Positions 50,193 through 61,143 of a DNA stretch of 64,000 nt are shown piece after piece. Where the stretch lies: positions 29,264,001 through 29,328,000 of the forward strand of contig OX579635.1 of the NCBI GenBank assembly GCA_951230915.1. Reading direction: 5' to 3'. Both the position numbers and the translations under genes were made by a program. The notes beneath the pieces are model-generated. The model made no database searches, had not been told where the DNA came from, and was given only the letters and a program-made list of their open reading frames with translations. Source of the stretch: Antitrichia curtipendula. Its lineage: Eukaryota; Streptophyta; Bryopsida; Hypnales; Leucodontaceae. Positions within the stretch are counted from its first letter, which is position 1; every line of letters starts with the position of its first letter.

Positions 50193-50268
50193 TTGGAGGT
50201 GAATCTGGTACCTCAAAGAGCTTAGTTGGATCCGACTAAGCTCTAGGAGTTACTAGATTCACCTCCAA
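50193..50268. repeat. Intronic hairpin H7
   Basis: Ends TTGGAGGTGAATCT and AGATTCACCTCCAA up to one base, inner stem AGAGCTTAG with CTAAGCTCT, centre TAGTTGGATCCGACTA. It lies between the exon ending near 49977 and the exon starting at 50597. Confidence 0.8.
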
Positions 50269-52075
50269 TTAGTGGTACCATTGTCTTTTAAATTGATTTT
50301 TGTGTATGATAGTTTCTAATGTAAATACAATAATCTGACTATGGTTTTGTAGATCTATACCATGTGAAGCCCCAACTTTTCGCATGAAATGAATTGTTAA
50401 TTTGGTTTTCTTCACTTTCTTGAATATTTGGCTTATTTGCTTTAACATAGCAACCATAAAATGCACTAGTAAATTCTTCTTTATGTGGATAATACTCATT
50501 GTTTTCTTGGTGCTGCATAAAAGAATGTGTTGATTTGTTTTTAGTTCTTTGTACTTTGAAACTTGTATGCAATGACACATTTGAATTACACCGCAGGTAT
50601 TTCAAATTGGAACTTCTTCCAAAGGGTGCAATTGCAGAGAAGGATCTTCCTCCGTTCTTGTCTACTTGGCTTGATCGAAGTTCAGCAGATTGCATGTACA
50701 TCCTAAATCAGCTCCGTATGTTCACGACAGCTCATCTGAGTGGAGGAGGGTGGTATTTAGAGTGTCACATCACATTCACGCCTCCGTCTGAGATGCAATA
50801 CCGGAAGTCTTTTGAGGGTTTAGGTGCCATTGATTTGGACGTCGATGAGTTTGTAGGATTGAGTGATAAACAAAAGAAGAGGGCCATTGCAAGGAGGGAA
50901 CACAATGATAGGAAAAAGGAAGCTAGGGAGAAACTTACCATCATCGCAAAAGAGAAAAAAGAAGCGGAGCGCATTGCGAAGTTAGCAGAGAAGGAGCAAG
51001 AGAAAGAGAAGGAGAAGGAAGAGAAGGCTAAGGCCAAAGGCAAGAAGAAGGTAGATGACAAAAATCCAATTCCGGCATCTTCTACCGTCGACCAAGGCTC
51101 ACAGATGCAAGGTGGGTCTCAAGGTGGATTGAAGAGGAAGGCATTGTCGCAATTGACCGAGGATGTGCTAGCGCATGGCACTCAAGCTCTTATGATTCAA
51201 GATGATGAGGGAGACAACACGAAAGATTTGGTCCTCAATATCTCTATTGTAGACCTTGTGGATGACATGTGCTCGAAGGAACCGTCGTGGTATCCTGAGA
51301 TTATGGAATTTTTGACGAAGGTAATATATTTGATTTGTTATTGCCAAACCATTTTTTAGTTGAATGACATGATGATTTTGTGAGTTCATAATTTATTTTG
51401 TGGAATACAATATGTTTGCAGGTATCGACAGGGAAGCCTCAATTTTTGGATGGTGTCCTAAACCGAAGGCCAGGAGTGGATCTCATCTTCTTTGACTGTC
51501 CAGAGAATTTGCCCGTGCCTGGAATGTTGGTGCCAACAGATGAGATTCCACAGTGGAACGAAGATACAGAGTACGAGGCAATGCATGCGGTATTTGTCTT
51601 TGAATAAAGACATCTCCAGGACCATGGATGTTTGATTATTATTCATTCATTCTCCGTGGACTCAAAGAGCTCTATTCTATGGCTGTGCGAGATTTATCCG
51701 ATGTTGAAGAAGAAGGAGTGGTTGGGCATGAATCGATTGCACTTGACTTCGGCATTGGACAACAAAACCACGGTAAATATAATTGAGTTTCTTTTTAAAA
51801 TGATGTCATGTTATCATTCATTTTGTCATTAAATTCTTACATATGTTTGGTTTAATTTCTTGCAGACGCAGAAGTTTTCAATCACCCTACTTGTGAAGGA
51901 TTTTGGCTCAAAAGGGAAATCCAATTTCTCTTTCAAATTCACCCAAACTATGAAGAATGCAGGCTTGGACATCGGACGTGATGACATTTTGATGAACTTC
52001 ACGAAGGAGAGTGACTTGGCAATGGACGGTCCTAAACCATGGCGTGGGGCTCGTGAAAAGGACCCCCGTTTTTTT

Positions 52076-52228
52076 CAGGGTTGTCATAACGGGCGAGTTA
52101 GGGTCATCGGACGTCCCGGACGGACGGGCAAACCGGACCGGACGGACGGACGGTCCGGACCAACTGGACGGCCTCAATTTCTCAAAGTTGTGGAATTTTT
52201 TTCAATGACACGTCAGCTTGGATAGCTG
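52076..52228. mobile_element. Putative hAT left terminus with CGGACGG-rich subterminal region
   Basis: From 52076 the sequence changes abruptly to CAGGGTTGTCATAACGGGCG, which resembles hAT terminal inverted repeats (CAGGG type). It is followed by GC-rich repeats of CGGACGGACGG at 52115-52175. The matching right terminus (ending CAACCCTG) was not found in the window, so the element may have lost that end. Confidence 0.4.
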
Positions 52229-52690
52229 GATCCAGGGGCGGGGACTTCTTCAGTCAGGGCGCGGACGTTAGGGCGGGGACTTCTTCAGTCAGGGCGTGGA
52301 CTTCGGCGCGTGAGGGCGCGGACTCCTTCAAGCAAGGCGGGGACATCAGTGTGAGCGTCAGGGCGCGGACTCCTTCATTCAGGGCGCGAACTTCAGCGCT
52401 TCAGGGCGCGGACTCATCGAATCAGGGCGGGGACTTCAGTGTGAGCGTCAGGGCGCGGACTCCTTCAAGCAGGGCGCGGACTTCGGCTAGCAGGGCGCGG
52501 ACTCCTCGAAGCAGGGCGGGGACTTCTGTGTGATAGTCAGGGCGCGGACTCCTTCAGTCAGGGCGCGGACTTCAGCGCGTCAGGGCGCGGACTCCTTCAA
52601 GAAGGGCGGGGACTTCAGTATGACAGGCAGGGCGCGGACTCCTTCAGGTACGGCACGGACCTAAACATGAGTGGGAGGGCGCGGACGGGC
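52229..52690. repeat. GC-rich minisatellite array 1
   Basis: About 20 copies of AGGGCGCGGACTCC or AGGGCGGGGACTTC with spacers of 5-15 bases, plus a weak higher-order period of about 110-120 bases (GACTTCAGTGTGAGCGTCAG recurs). It lies 3' of the hAT transposase gene. Confidence 0.85.
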
Positions 52691-52716
52691 AATGGTGGAT
52701 TAAATTTATGTGTTCT

Positions 52717-52720
<4 letters not shown>

Positions 52721-52762
<42 letters not shown>
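52721..52762. repeat. (TA)21 microsatellite
   Basis: 42 bases of perfect TA repeat between the minisatellite and the hAT gene. Confidence 0.95.
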
Positions 52763-52767
<5 letters not shown>

Positions 52768-53146
52768 GTATAAAAAAAATTCGGAACAAATAGGAGACCC
52801 CACTGCATTAAAAAGAACCAGTAACTGGAATGTATTTTACATGATTTCCCCACCAAGGTTTCCAGGAGGCCCATCAAATACAAAATACACAAAAAAAATA
52901 CAGGTAGGCTGCAATGTTTGTGATAACCAAAATAGTTTATAAAATTCATGCATTGCAAAGTACAATATCAATACAATGAATCTATACTTCCAAAATACGC
53001 TCACTTTCTCTGTTTCTCATAGGTTATCCAAAACATTTTTTTGGCTTCTCATCTATATTTCTTCCAATTGCTACAATTGTCTTCAACTCTTAAAGATCCG
53101 AGATCTACCATCGATGCAACTCAATAACCTCAATTATTCAAACGAC

Positions 53147-55549
53147 TCAACCATCATCAACGTTATCGTCATTTGGATTGTCGGTCTCCAAAGAAGACGA
53201 CAAAGCTGGTACTTCTACAACCCCTTCATTTTGAGGAAGTGGAGGTGAAAGACTACGACGAGGATTTGGTGGTGGTGGTCCCCTACGACCACGAAGGAGT
53301 TCCTCCTCTCCATCATCAGCATCTCTATAGTAGTTCCGCACTTCTTCGAGGTGATCGGCTCCTTGCCTCCAAAGATCTGGGTTTGCCGGATACTCTTGAG
53401 CTCCTCAGTTGGCTTCCCCATCAACCTCTTCTTCTTCCTCTGATTGCAGTGCGTCAAATTCCTGATTGCGTTCATTCACCGGGATCGGTCCAAGGGCATC
53501 TGGATCAGAATCCTCTGAGTACATATTCGCATCATACCAACGAACTGGATCGGCTCCTGGTCGTTGGCGAAGTACACGGCTATTGGTATAAATATATACC
53601 AGGGACTCTGCCTTTTCAGGGGCCAATCGATTTCGGATCTTATTGTGAACAAAGGAATACATACTCCAATTCCTTTCACAGGAGCTGGCGGAACACGTGA
53701 GGGATAAAATACGCACGGCAATTTTCGAAAGAGCCCGATCTCCAACCCTGTGCCACCATTGGTGGGGAAGCATTTGTGTCGCACGGATGTTGGGTGTCTC
53801 AGCTGGACTGTAGGGTCCAATACCCTCCTCGAATTCTGTTAATTCCGCCATCACATCATCAAAATTGACACCCAGGTTCCCCATCATGTTGCGGATGACT
53901 CTGTACAATGCACGTAGGGCAGTTCGATCTTCCCTGAGCGCCACGTTATCCAAGAGGTATGGATTCAAAAGGGCCGCTGCGTAGTGTGTATCTTCAAAAA
54001 CCATGTGCCATCTTGCACTGAAAGATTCTTCCAAAATGACTACTATGTCATCACGTAAGCTGAAAGATGGTTCTCTTAAAGAAAACACATGCCCTCGCAA
54101 ATTGTGCATTACGAGCCACGCCCGACCCATGGCTGGTTCTCGTCCATCAAACACACGCAAAGCCTTCAATACGTCTTCAGTCATGTACACGTAATTCACA
54201 CACCGTTGCCAGAAAGCCACATCTTCAATGGTTCTTTTGACATTACGTGAAGCGGTAGCTGCTTGCGGTCTATTTTGTTCATTCCTTAGGGTATCAAAGA
54301 AATTTAGAACACGTGGGTGGTTATTCAACCGCTCCAAGACTCCTCTGAGTTTCACCAATCGCTGCAACATGAGGAAATTACAAGCAAAGCGGGTTTCGCT
54401 AGGCACTACGAGTTGTAGATTCGGACTCAACTCGCGGAAAACCGACATAGTCGCATGATGGTTTCGAATGTATTGGCACAATCTTTTTGCCTTGGCAATT
54501 AAATTGGAAAATTCTTGGACTTTGGCCCAGTCTTCCAACATGAGATCTAGTGCATGTGCCATGCAGCCTTGCGCAAAAATATGCGGGTATGTGTTAGTGA
54601 TGTCCTTCAATGCGCCAAGCATGTTTGTTGCATTATCTGTGCACACTTGTGTTACATATTTGGGACCCACCTTCTCAATGTACATGTTCATTTGGTCCGA
54701 TATGTAGCGCATGGTTTTCTTTTGCGAGGTAGTATCAATTGACCCCAAAAATACATCACCTGTGGGGCATGACATCATCACATTCATGAGGGGTCTCCGA
54801 TTGACATCATCCCAACCATCGGTGCATATCGACACCCTGTAGTGCTTGACAGCAAATCCAACCTTCTCTTGAATCTGCTTCTCAATTTGCAACCTCCTCG
54901 GTTCAATCAAATTAGTCCTAAATTGATGGTAAGAAGGTGGACTGTATTCAAACTTCGCCACTGAGGTTGCCCTCACCGCTTCAATGAAGGCTGGATGCCT
55001 TGCCACATTAAATGGCACATTCGCTTCATAGAAAAAATTTGCCCACTTCTCATCCAACTCCTTCCTCTTTGCAATGTTGAATGCGTCCGCCATGCGTTGT
55101 TGACGTAATGATCCAGATCTCGTAGAATTGGATCCAGCAAGACTATTTGACGTTTATAGAATATCAATTCTTTCTGAAACGTTTGCCCCTTCTTCCGCTC
55201 TTCCACCATTGATCCCACCTGTCACCTCATTTTCAGTGGCTTCACTTGAACTTGCAAGAGGAGTTGCTCTAGATGGCGCACTTTGAATTGGTTCTCCTTC
55301 ATACATGTCCCCGACATCGATTCGTAGCGGGACAAATCCTGCACAATTGGCAAATCTATGTCGCACTGGACGAGGCATACTTCGACAAATTGACCTCTCC
55401 GATTTGGAGCCATATCCAAAGTGTGCAAAAGCACGCTCACGTTTGTAACTGAAGGTCCCAGCACAGAAAACACAAGTCACTTTAACCCCATTCTCCGTAA
55501 ACTGAAGCCACGGCTCCCATTCCTTGGTCTGCTTCCTTTGACTTGCCAT
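53147..55549 (-). pseudogene. hAT transposase (BED finger, DUF659-like and hAT C-terminal region)
   Basis: One reading frame of about 800 codons is interrupted by two stops, TAA at 55154-55156 and TGA at 53405-53407. It starts at MASQRKQTKEW (55549). The N-terminus has a BED-type finger (CVFCAGTF ... HFGY). The central part carries SICTDGWDDVNRRPLMN, VCTDNATNMLGA and GCMAHALDLMLEDW, the acidic catalytic residues and CxxH-type motif of hAT enzymes. The C-terminal dimerisation region is CSASSCERNWSMYSFVHNKI. After the TGA, an acidic and proline-rich tail stays open to 53147. An intron removing the first stop cannot be excluded, but no clear GT-AG pair is seen there. It is flanked on both sides by GC-rich arrays that may be subterminal transposase-binding repeats (inference). 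Confidence 0.85.
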
Positions 55550-55825
55550 TGCGTTCAACGATCCAAGGATATTTTCTTCCGTCTTCCTCCTCCTTTATAT
55601 TGAAGTTAAAAGGATCCAAGATATACCAAACACAATATCAGTAACAGCAGTTAGCGCTACTCCACTGTTTGAACTGATTTTGACATCACCTCAGCAGCAA
55701 ACTAGGGCCATCTGCCACCCAAGTAGACTCACAAGGAGCTCAAAATGAATTGAAGTCCAAGAAATAGAGGCCAGGTGACAAATGTGGGGAATGCTGGGTC
55801 TTCCTTTTTTTTATATACTTAGCGG
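55550..55825. other. Upstream region of the hAT gene
   Basis: About 275 bases between the transposase start and array 2; presumably the promoter and 5' leader of the hAT gene. No other content seen. Confidence 0.4.
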
Positions 55826-56336
55826 TTTAGGGGGCGTGGACGTCTTCGTCACCAAAGTATAGGGCGCGGACTTGAAGTCAGGGCGGGGACTCTAAGTCAG
55901 GGCGGGGACTCTAGGGCGGGGACTCGAAGGCAGGGCGGGGACTCCAGGGCGGGGACTCGAACGCGCGGACTCCAGGGCGTGACTCCAGTACAGAAATGCA
56001 GGTGTGCTCACGGGGATGCATCGAAAAATACGTTGACCTTCGCCATCCTTAATGGTCTGGGAAGATTGTGTCCCTCCTTTTCATGGAAAAAGGGGAACAT
56101 TAAATGTCGTCACGCCCCCAAATTTGTGGGCAAAGAAAATGGCTTTCACTCCCCAATGTTTTTGCTCAATGGATTGTGCTAGGGCGCGGACACAGGGCGC
56201 GGACTCCGGGGCGGACAATTCACACAAATGGAGGAATTTAAGAGAGCGCAGCTCAATCTCAGACTCCATGGAATGGACTCAAAGTCAGGGCGCGGACTCT
56301 AAGTCAGGGCGGGGACTCCAGGGCGGGGACTAACTC
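55826..56336. repeat. GC-rich minisatellite array 2 (two blocks)
   Basis: Copies of AGGGCGGGGACTC in the same orientation as array 1 occupy 55826-55990 and 56180-56336, with unrelated sequence between them. It lies 5' of the hAT transposase gene. The core GGGCGSGGACTC is identical to that of arrays 1 and 3. Confidence 0.8.
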
Positions 56337-56764
56337 GTCCAGCACAGGAAGCAAGACTTTGAAATGCGACATCTTTGAACCGCCCTTTTCCTTGGAGAGT
56401 GGGAAGCATTAATTTAGCCTCAACAATTTATTTTGGATTCTGACAAGACAATGAAAGCAAGATGCCGAATAAAGAGGTCCATGGCCTAAGATTTGGAAGA
56501 AAATCCATGGAAGAGGATGTCTCCTTTGTTGTGGTGAGAAATGTTTTTTCTTACTTCTTCTAACACTTCAAACTACTTTGAACAAGCATATCATTTAGGT
56601 TGTAAAAAACAATGTAAATTCTTTGATTTAGGAAATGTTTAGGACACTTTGAGGAAATATTTAGTAAATGTTTAATCAATATTTTTGAAATGTAGTGTAC
56701 TAGATAAAAGGATAAAACTGCATTGTATTTGAAATGAAAGAAATAGTAGGGGAGTTATTTAAAA
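56337..56764. other. Spacer without recognised content
   Basis: AT-rich DNA between array 2 and the T-rich satellite. No continuation of the methyltransferase-like frame (a motif I such as DxxxGxG) was found here. Confidence 0.35.
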
Positions 56765-58330
56765 TTCTAGGCCTTCAATATGCAACTGCAATTTTTAATT
56801 CCATCATTTTCTTTCCTAATTTTTCGGGCTTCATTCCTAAAAGTCTTCCATTCTAAGTCACTGTCCTTTTTTGGGGGGCATCATTCCCTTTCCTATTTTT
56901 TTCCAGGAATTAGCACAGGTCTCCCATCCCAACTTGTCAATTATATGGCATTCTTTTTGGGTTGGATCATTTTGTCTTCTTTTTCTGTAGATGCTTCATT
57001 TGTAAGACTCTCCCATCCCAAATTATATTTAATTTTTTTGGTTTAGTTGAATCATTCCTTTTTCTATTTTGTTCCTAACAATCTTCCATCCCAATTTTCA
57101 ATTCATCTTTTTTTGTTGAATCATTTCCATCTCTATTTTGTTTTCGCTTATTTCCTGAAGTTCTCCCACCCCAAGTCTCCAACTCAAAGACACCATTTTT
57201 TTCTTCATTAATTCATAGAACTCTTTTATGTGAACTCCATGCCAATATTTATTCATCCAACTCACTTCCTTTCCTATTTTTTTTCTTCATTAATTCCTAA
57301 AATTGTTTAATCCAACGGTAAGCATTTTTTTTTTGCTTATTTCCTTTCCTATTTGTTTTATTTATTAGCAAAATTATTCCATCCTAAGGGATTCCCTAAA
57401 TTTTTTTCTTTATGGTACGAAATTGAAGTCTATCCATTCACTTCCCATTTTTCATATGACATAAGAGGTAATGTGAAACAATATTTGTTTCATATTTCTT
57501 TCACATTTGTTTGTTTTTATTAGCAACATTTAAAATGCACTTACATTTCTTTCCCTTCCTAATCTTTGTAAAATTCATTAGCAAAATGCCAAAATGGCTC
57601 CATTCCATCATGAGCCCGAAGGCCATTTAAATAATTTAATTTTTGTATTACCTAAGCCCTTCTTATTTTTTGTTAGTGATTTGCAAGATTATTGTATCCC
57701 AAATAGATGCCTTCTTTTTGGGTATATCATTTACTTCCTAATTTTATTTGAACTTCATTTGCAACATTATCCCATGCCATCCCAATGGCCAATGCCCTTT
57801 ATTTTTTGTATATCATTCCCTTTCCTATTTCTTTGGGATTCATTCCCTTATCAAATGTTTCTTGGGATTCATTCCCTTTCCTTTTTGGGGGGGATTCTTT
57901 CCCTTTCCTAATTTTTTGGATTCATTTCTTTTCCAATTTTTTTAGATTGATTAGCAAAATTGTTACATCCCAAGTTATATAAAAACTAAATGGCATTATT
58001 ATTCTCTTCCTAATTTTTCTCCAACTCAATGCCAATTTTTGGCATTCAGTTTACCTTCCTATTTTTTTTGTGCTTCATTAGCAAAATTGCTCCATCTAAA
58101 ATTCTCAATCAAAGGCCATTTAAATTTTGTATTCTCTAAACCCATTCTAATTTTTTTGGGCTTCATTTGTCACGTTATTCTATCCCAACTAAATGCCATT
58201 CATTTTTAAGTAGGTAATTACTTCCCTATTTTTTGCTTTTCTCTATCATTCCTTTGCCTATTTTGCAAGTGAATTTTTACCTATTTCAATCCCTTTTGGG
58301 GGGGAGTTCCATCATTCCTTTGCATATATA
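56765..58330. repeat. Degenerate T-rich tandem repeat, block 1
   Basis: A strongly diverged repeat with a period of about 75-90 bases. Recurring phrases are CATTCCCTTTCCTATTTTTT, CTTCATTAGCAAAATT and CCATCCCAACT followed by ATGCCATT. Short frames in it are rich in Phe and Pro and are artefacts. A related block in the same orientation is at 62150-63380. Confidence 0.75.
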
Positions 58331-58745
58331 TATTTCCATCAAGGCATTAATGACATTTGAAAAGCGTTTTTTCCCCTAATTTCAAGTTCGGGCCACTTCG
58401 TGCCTTCGTGGTCCGTCCAACCTTCCCTACTTCTATTCATTGAGTGGAAACTGGGAATGAATTGTACTCCAATTCAATGACATTTCATTTCATGGTATAA
58501 ATAATTTTAATATGTATGAAGTCCACAAGTCCATTCAAATTTCAAATGAATACGTGCAAAAAATAAATGAAGTCACTTTGGACAAAATCATTCAAAACAA
58601 AATCAAATATATTTCATATGCATAGTGTAATACAAAGTAGGAAAGTATATAAGCCTATATAATATTATAGTGCTAGGAAAATAAGTCTTCTAAGAAAACC
58701 TAAGCTCACTATCTAAAACACTCAAAACTATACTCAAAACTATAC
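58331..58745. other. 3' flank of the RING gene
   Basis: AT-rich sequence after the repeat block, with a doubled AAAACTATACT just before the stop codon at 58746. Probably the 3' untranslated region of the RING gene. Confidence 0.35.
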
Positions 58746-61042
58746 TTAGTCCATGTTCATTGGACTACTTGCACTGCCACTTGGTCCAGCCTCATTGTCA
58801 TGTGTCCCGGCGCGAATTGGAAGGTCTTCATCTGTTCCCAAACGAAGTCTACGAACTGCGGATCGAGTTCTCCTCGCTGGTCCGTCTTCCTCTAAAAGAG
58901 CCTTCAATATTTGTGATTGCTTGAGGCTTTGAAGACATTGGAGAGTTCCCGGGCTATGTTGTTCCAACAAGAAGTCCATCCCATCATTTCGAAAGGTTTC
59001 TCGCCACTCTGACTCCGATAGTTGTGCAAGTTCAGCAGGGTCTGGCATATCAATGTCTTCCCCCCTCCGCATCCCCTGGTCGTCAGTAATGCGAACTCCA
59101 TCAACGCCCCACAACCATCCAAGAGGATGAGGTCCAAATTGGAAGTATTCTTGTGCCTCATTCCAATGCCCATTGAAGCATTGGAAGAAGAAATTCCGTC
59201 GTCCTTGGCTAAAGTTGTCCTTCAATGGAACCAAGTGGTGGCACACCTCCACAATTTGAGCCGGATCTTTTTCCCAACCCCATTCGGTACAAAGTTGTTG
59301 TTTGCCCAACAAATGGATGTTCAATTTCCAACTCCACACCAAGTTTGTTCCCCACTTCTGAGAATGATCAGGGGCATTTTCAGCATTGAATTCCCAATGC
59401 GGTGGCATGTAGGGAACTAATCCAAACAACTCATACAAGCGCTTATGGAAAGGAGCCTTGCATAGTGAACAACGTCGGCGGACAATCATCAAGCTAATTA
59501 GGCAGAATGGGTGGTACAAATGTTCACACGTGCCTAAGTGCATTCCACCTTCCGGGCCAAATGGATTAAGGCAAATGGGACATGTAGTTCCATCGTGTAC
59601 GAAGGTTGAAGGGTTTGGCCACAGTAGTAATGGATTGCCTTCATGGTCCACGGCAGAGCCAACTTCATTCTTGAAATCCCAATCATGTTTGGACCAGTCG
59701 ATGGTTGTTTGTCCACCAGCAATGTCAATGGTTGCCATTTCATCCATGTTGAAATGATCATCCACTAGGGCCCACGATGTCAAACCAAAAACCCTCTCTT
59801 GATTGTGTGTGCCGTAATTGTGGTCAATTTTTTTGAATTCCTCCACCATTTGCCTAGTCCTGTCAACACTGAAGACACATGCCAGCTTCCATTGGTAATA
59901 CTGCTCCATCAATGCATGCAATTGATTTTTCAATGTCAAATTCATTGCAAGCGCGTCCGTCAGTTGGATGCTTTGGTCCACTGGCCCTGCTGCACCTACA
60001 TTTGCGGGTAATTCTCCAAAGGACAAAGAATCATCCTGAGTATCCATTGTTGCACCAACTTCTGTAGGTTCCAATAGAATTTGAGAATTATTTGAAGGCC
60101 CTTGCGCTTCCCCACGTGGATCTTGACCACGATTGGCCAATGTTGCTGCCTCAAGAGCGTGTCGAAGTACCTCCATCTCACGTTGTTGTTGATTGATAAT
60201 GTTGTCCTTCTCTTGCATGTCTTCTCTCATTTTGTTAACATCATTATACAAAGAATGCAATTCCTCATTCTTCTCATTCACTTCAATCAACAAACCCTGG
60301 ATTCGGTTTGTAGCAGCTGTAACATCCACAATTCCTACCACTGGTTCGTCAATAGGTGGCAACTGTTCCTCCACAACATTTTCGTGTAAAACCTCAGCAG
60401 TTTGACGCGAAGCCCTCCTCTTTTTAGCTCGTAGTAGTTGAGTTCTATGGCTGACTACAACTGGTACACGAGATCCATCTGAGTCGTCGTCCGTAGATGA
60501 GTCTTCAGTGTCATATCTTTGTGGTGCTTGAACCTGCGTATTTGTTTTCCCTAGACCACCTTCCGGGTATCTTTTTACCCCCCTTGGAATGAATCCATTT
60601 GCTGGAGTAGGAATATTGACATTTTCTCCCATTTGCTTCAAAGTTGACCAATCCACTCTCTTGTTCAACTTCAGCTCCGCATAGACCCCTCGTGCAAGGA
60701 AAAGTTGCACTTCATTGTGTATGACGTTTGAGAGAGCATACAACACTTGGTACACCTCAATGCATTGATTTGTAAACTCTTCGTCCAGACAGTATTTTAA
60801 ATTTGCCTTGTGGAAGCGTCTGTGACAGTTGTGTCGCTCTTCCGGGAACAACTTGTCTATGGGCACCACTCAATGTAATTGGCGCAGTCATCATATGTCC
60901 GTGGTTCAAGCACGCCCTCCCACCCCCTGAATGCAAGCTTGTCAGGGTTTCGTAGAACATGTAGTCGCTTACGATGTTTGTTTCCGGCTCGTGGTCGGGT
61001 CCTATCTCGTTCTTCCTTGGTCATTCTTGGTGGTGTATCCAT
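58746..61042 (-). CDS. RING-H2 finger protein with coiled coil, probable one-base frameshift
   Basis: The main frame is open from 60869 to 58746 (707 codons) but has no ATG until 60632. A second frame starting at MDTPPRMTKEERDR (61042) reads to DDCANYIEW and runs into a stop at 60857, exactly where the main frame begins with VPIDKLFPEERHNC. One missing base in TGGTGCCC near 60868 would explain the break. Residues 185-245 of the main frame are coiled-coil-like (NEKNEELHSLYNDVN), and a RING-H2 is at 430-470 (CPIC ... CEHLYHPFC ... CSLC). RING-H2 proteins usually act as ubiquitin ligases. No intron is seen. It sits between two T-rich repeat blocks and just below GC-rich array 3, so it is probably carried by a mobile element rather than a host gene (inference). 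Confidence 0.65.
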
Positions 61043-61143
61043 TTTTGTAGAAAAAAGCGAAATTCTCCACGTGGCAATCAAGTAGACCCCGCACAACGCT
61101 CACAACCAGCTCAATGAAGAGATGGAAGGCTGAGAGTATGCAG

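Larger units (their letters stand above)
42704..52075 (+). pseudogene. ParB-like protein with probable methyltransferase-like C-terminal part, damaged
   Basis: Exons read by eye: 42704-43099, 47393-47552 (or to about 47875), about 48073-48737, 48860-49052, 49154-49348, 49440-49655, 49829-49981, 50597-51320, 51422-51772 and 51866-52075. Most borders are strong GT-AG sites with matching phases. The 48.1-49.0 kb exons encode a ParB/sulfiredoxin-like fold (VRPTLSSDVKKLEQEF ... FFVCDGNHRLLAWMNH). The 50.6 kb exon adds a lysine-rich coiled coil. The 51.4-52.1 kb exons have DLIFFDCPE, LQDHGCLIIIHSF and PWRGAREKDPRFF, which recall motif IV and the EKP-like region of beta-class amino-methyltransferases, although DCPE replaces DPPY. 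Motif I would follow, but the frame meets a hAT-like end at 52076. In-frame stops stand at 43019, 43040, 49581, 49979 and 51605. Whether the ParB and methyltransferase parts were one protein is inference, supported by compatible phase at 49977/50597. ParB-like plus DNA methyltransferase fusions are known from phages. This copy is unlikely to be functional. Confidence 0.6.

Noticed and set aside
39176..55156. Pattern that every premature stop could come from a C-to-T change, or be repaired by U-to-C RNA editing
   Set aside because: All three stop codons can always be derived from CAA, CAG or CGA, so the pattern carries no information; reverse editing is known from organelles, and this is nuclear DNA.
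57594..57982. Hydrophobic frames suggesting membrane proteins
   Set aside because: Produced by the T-rich satellite; composition is all Phe, Leu and Pro.
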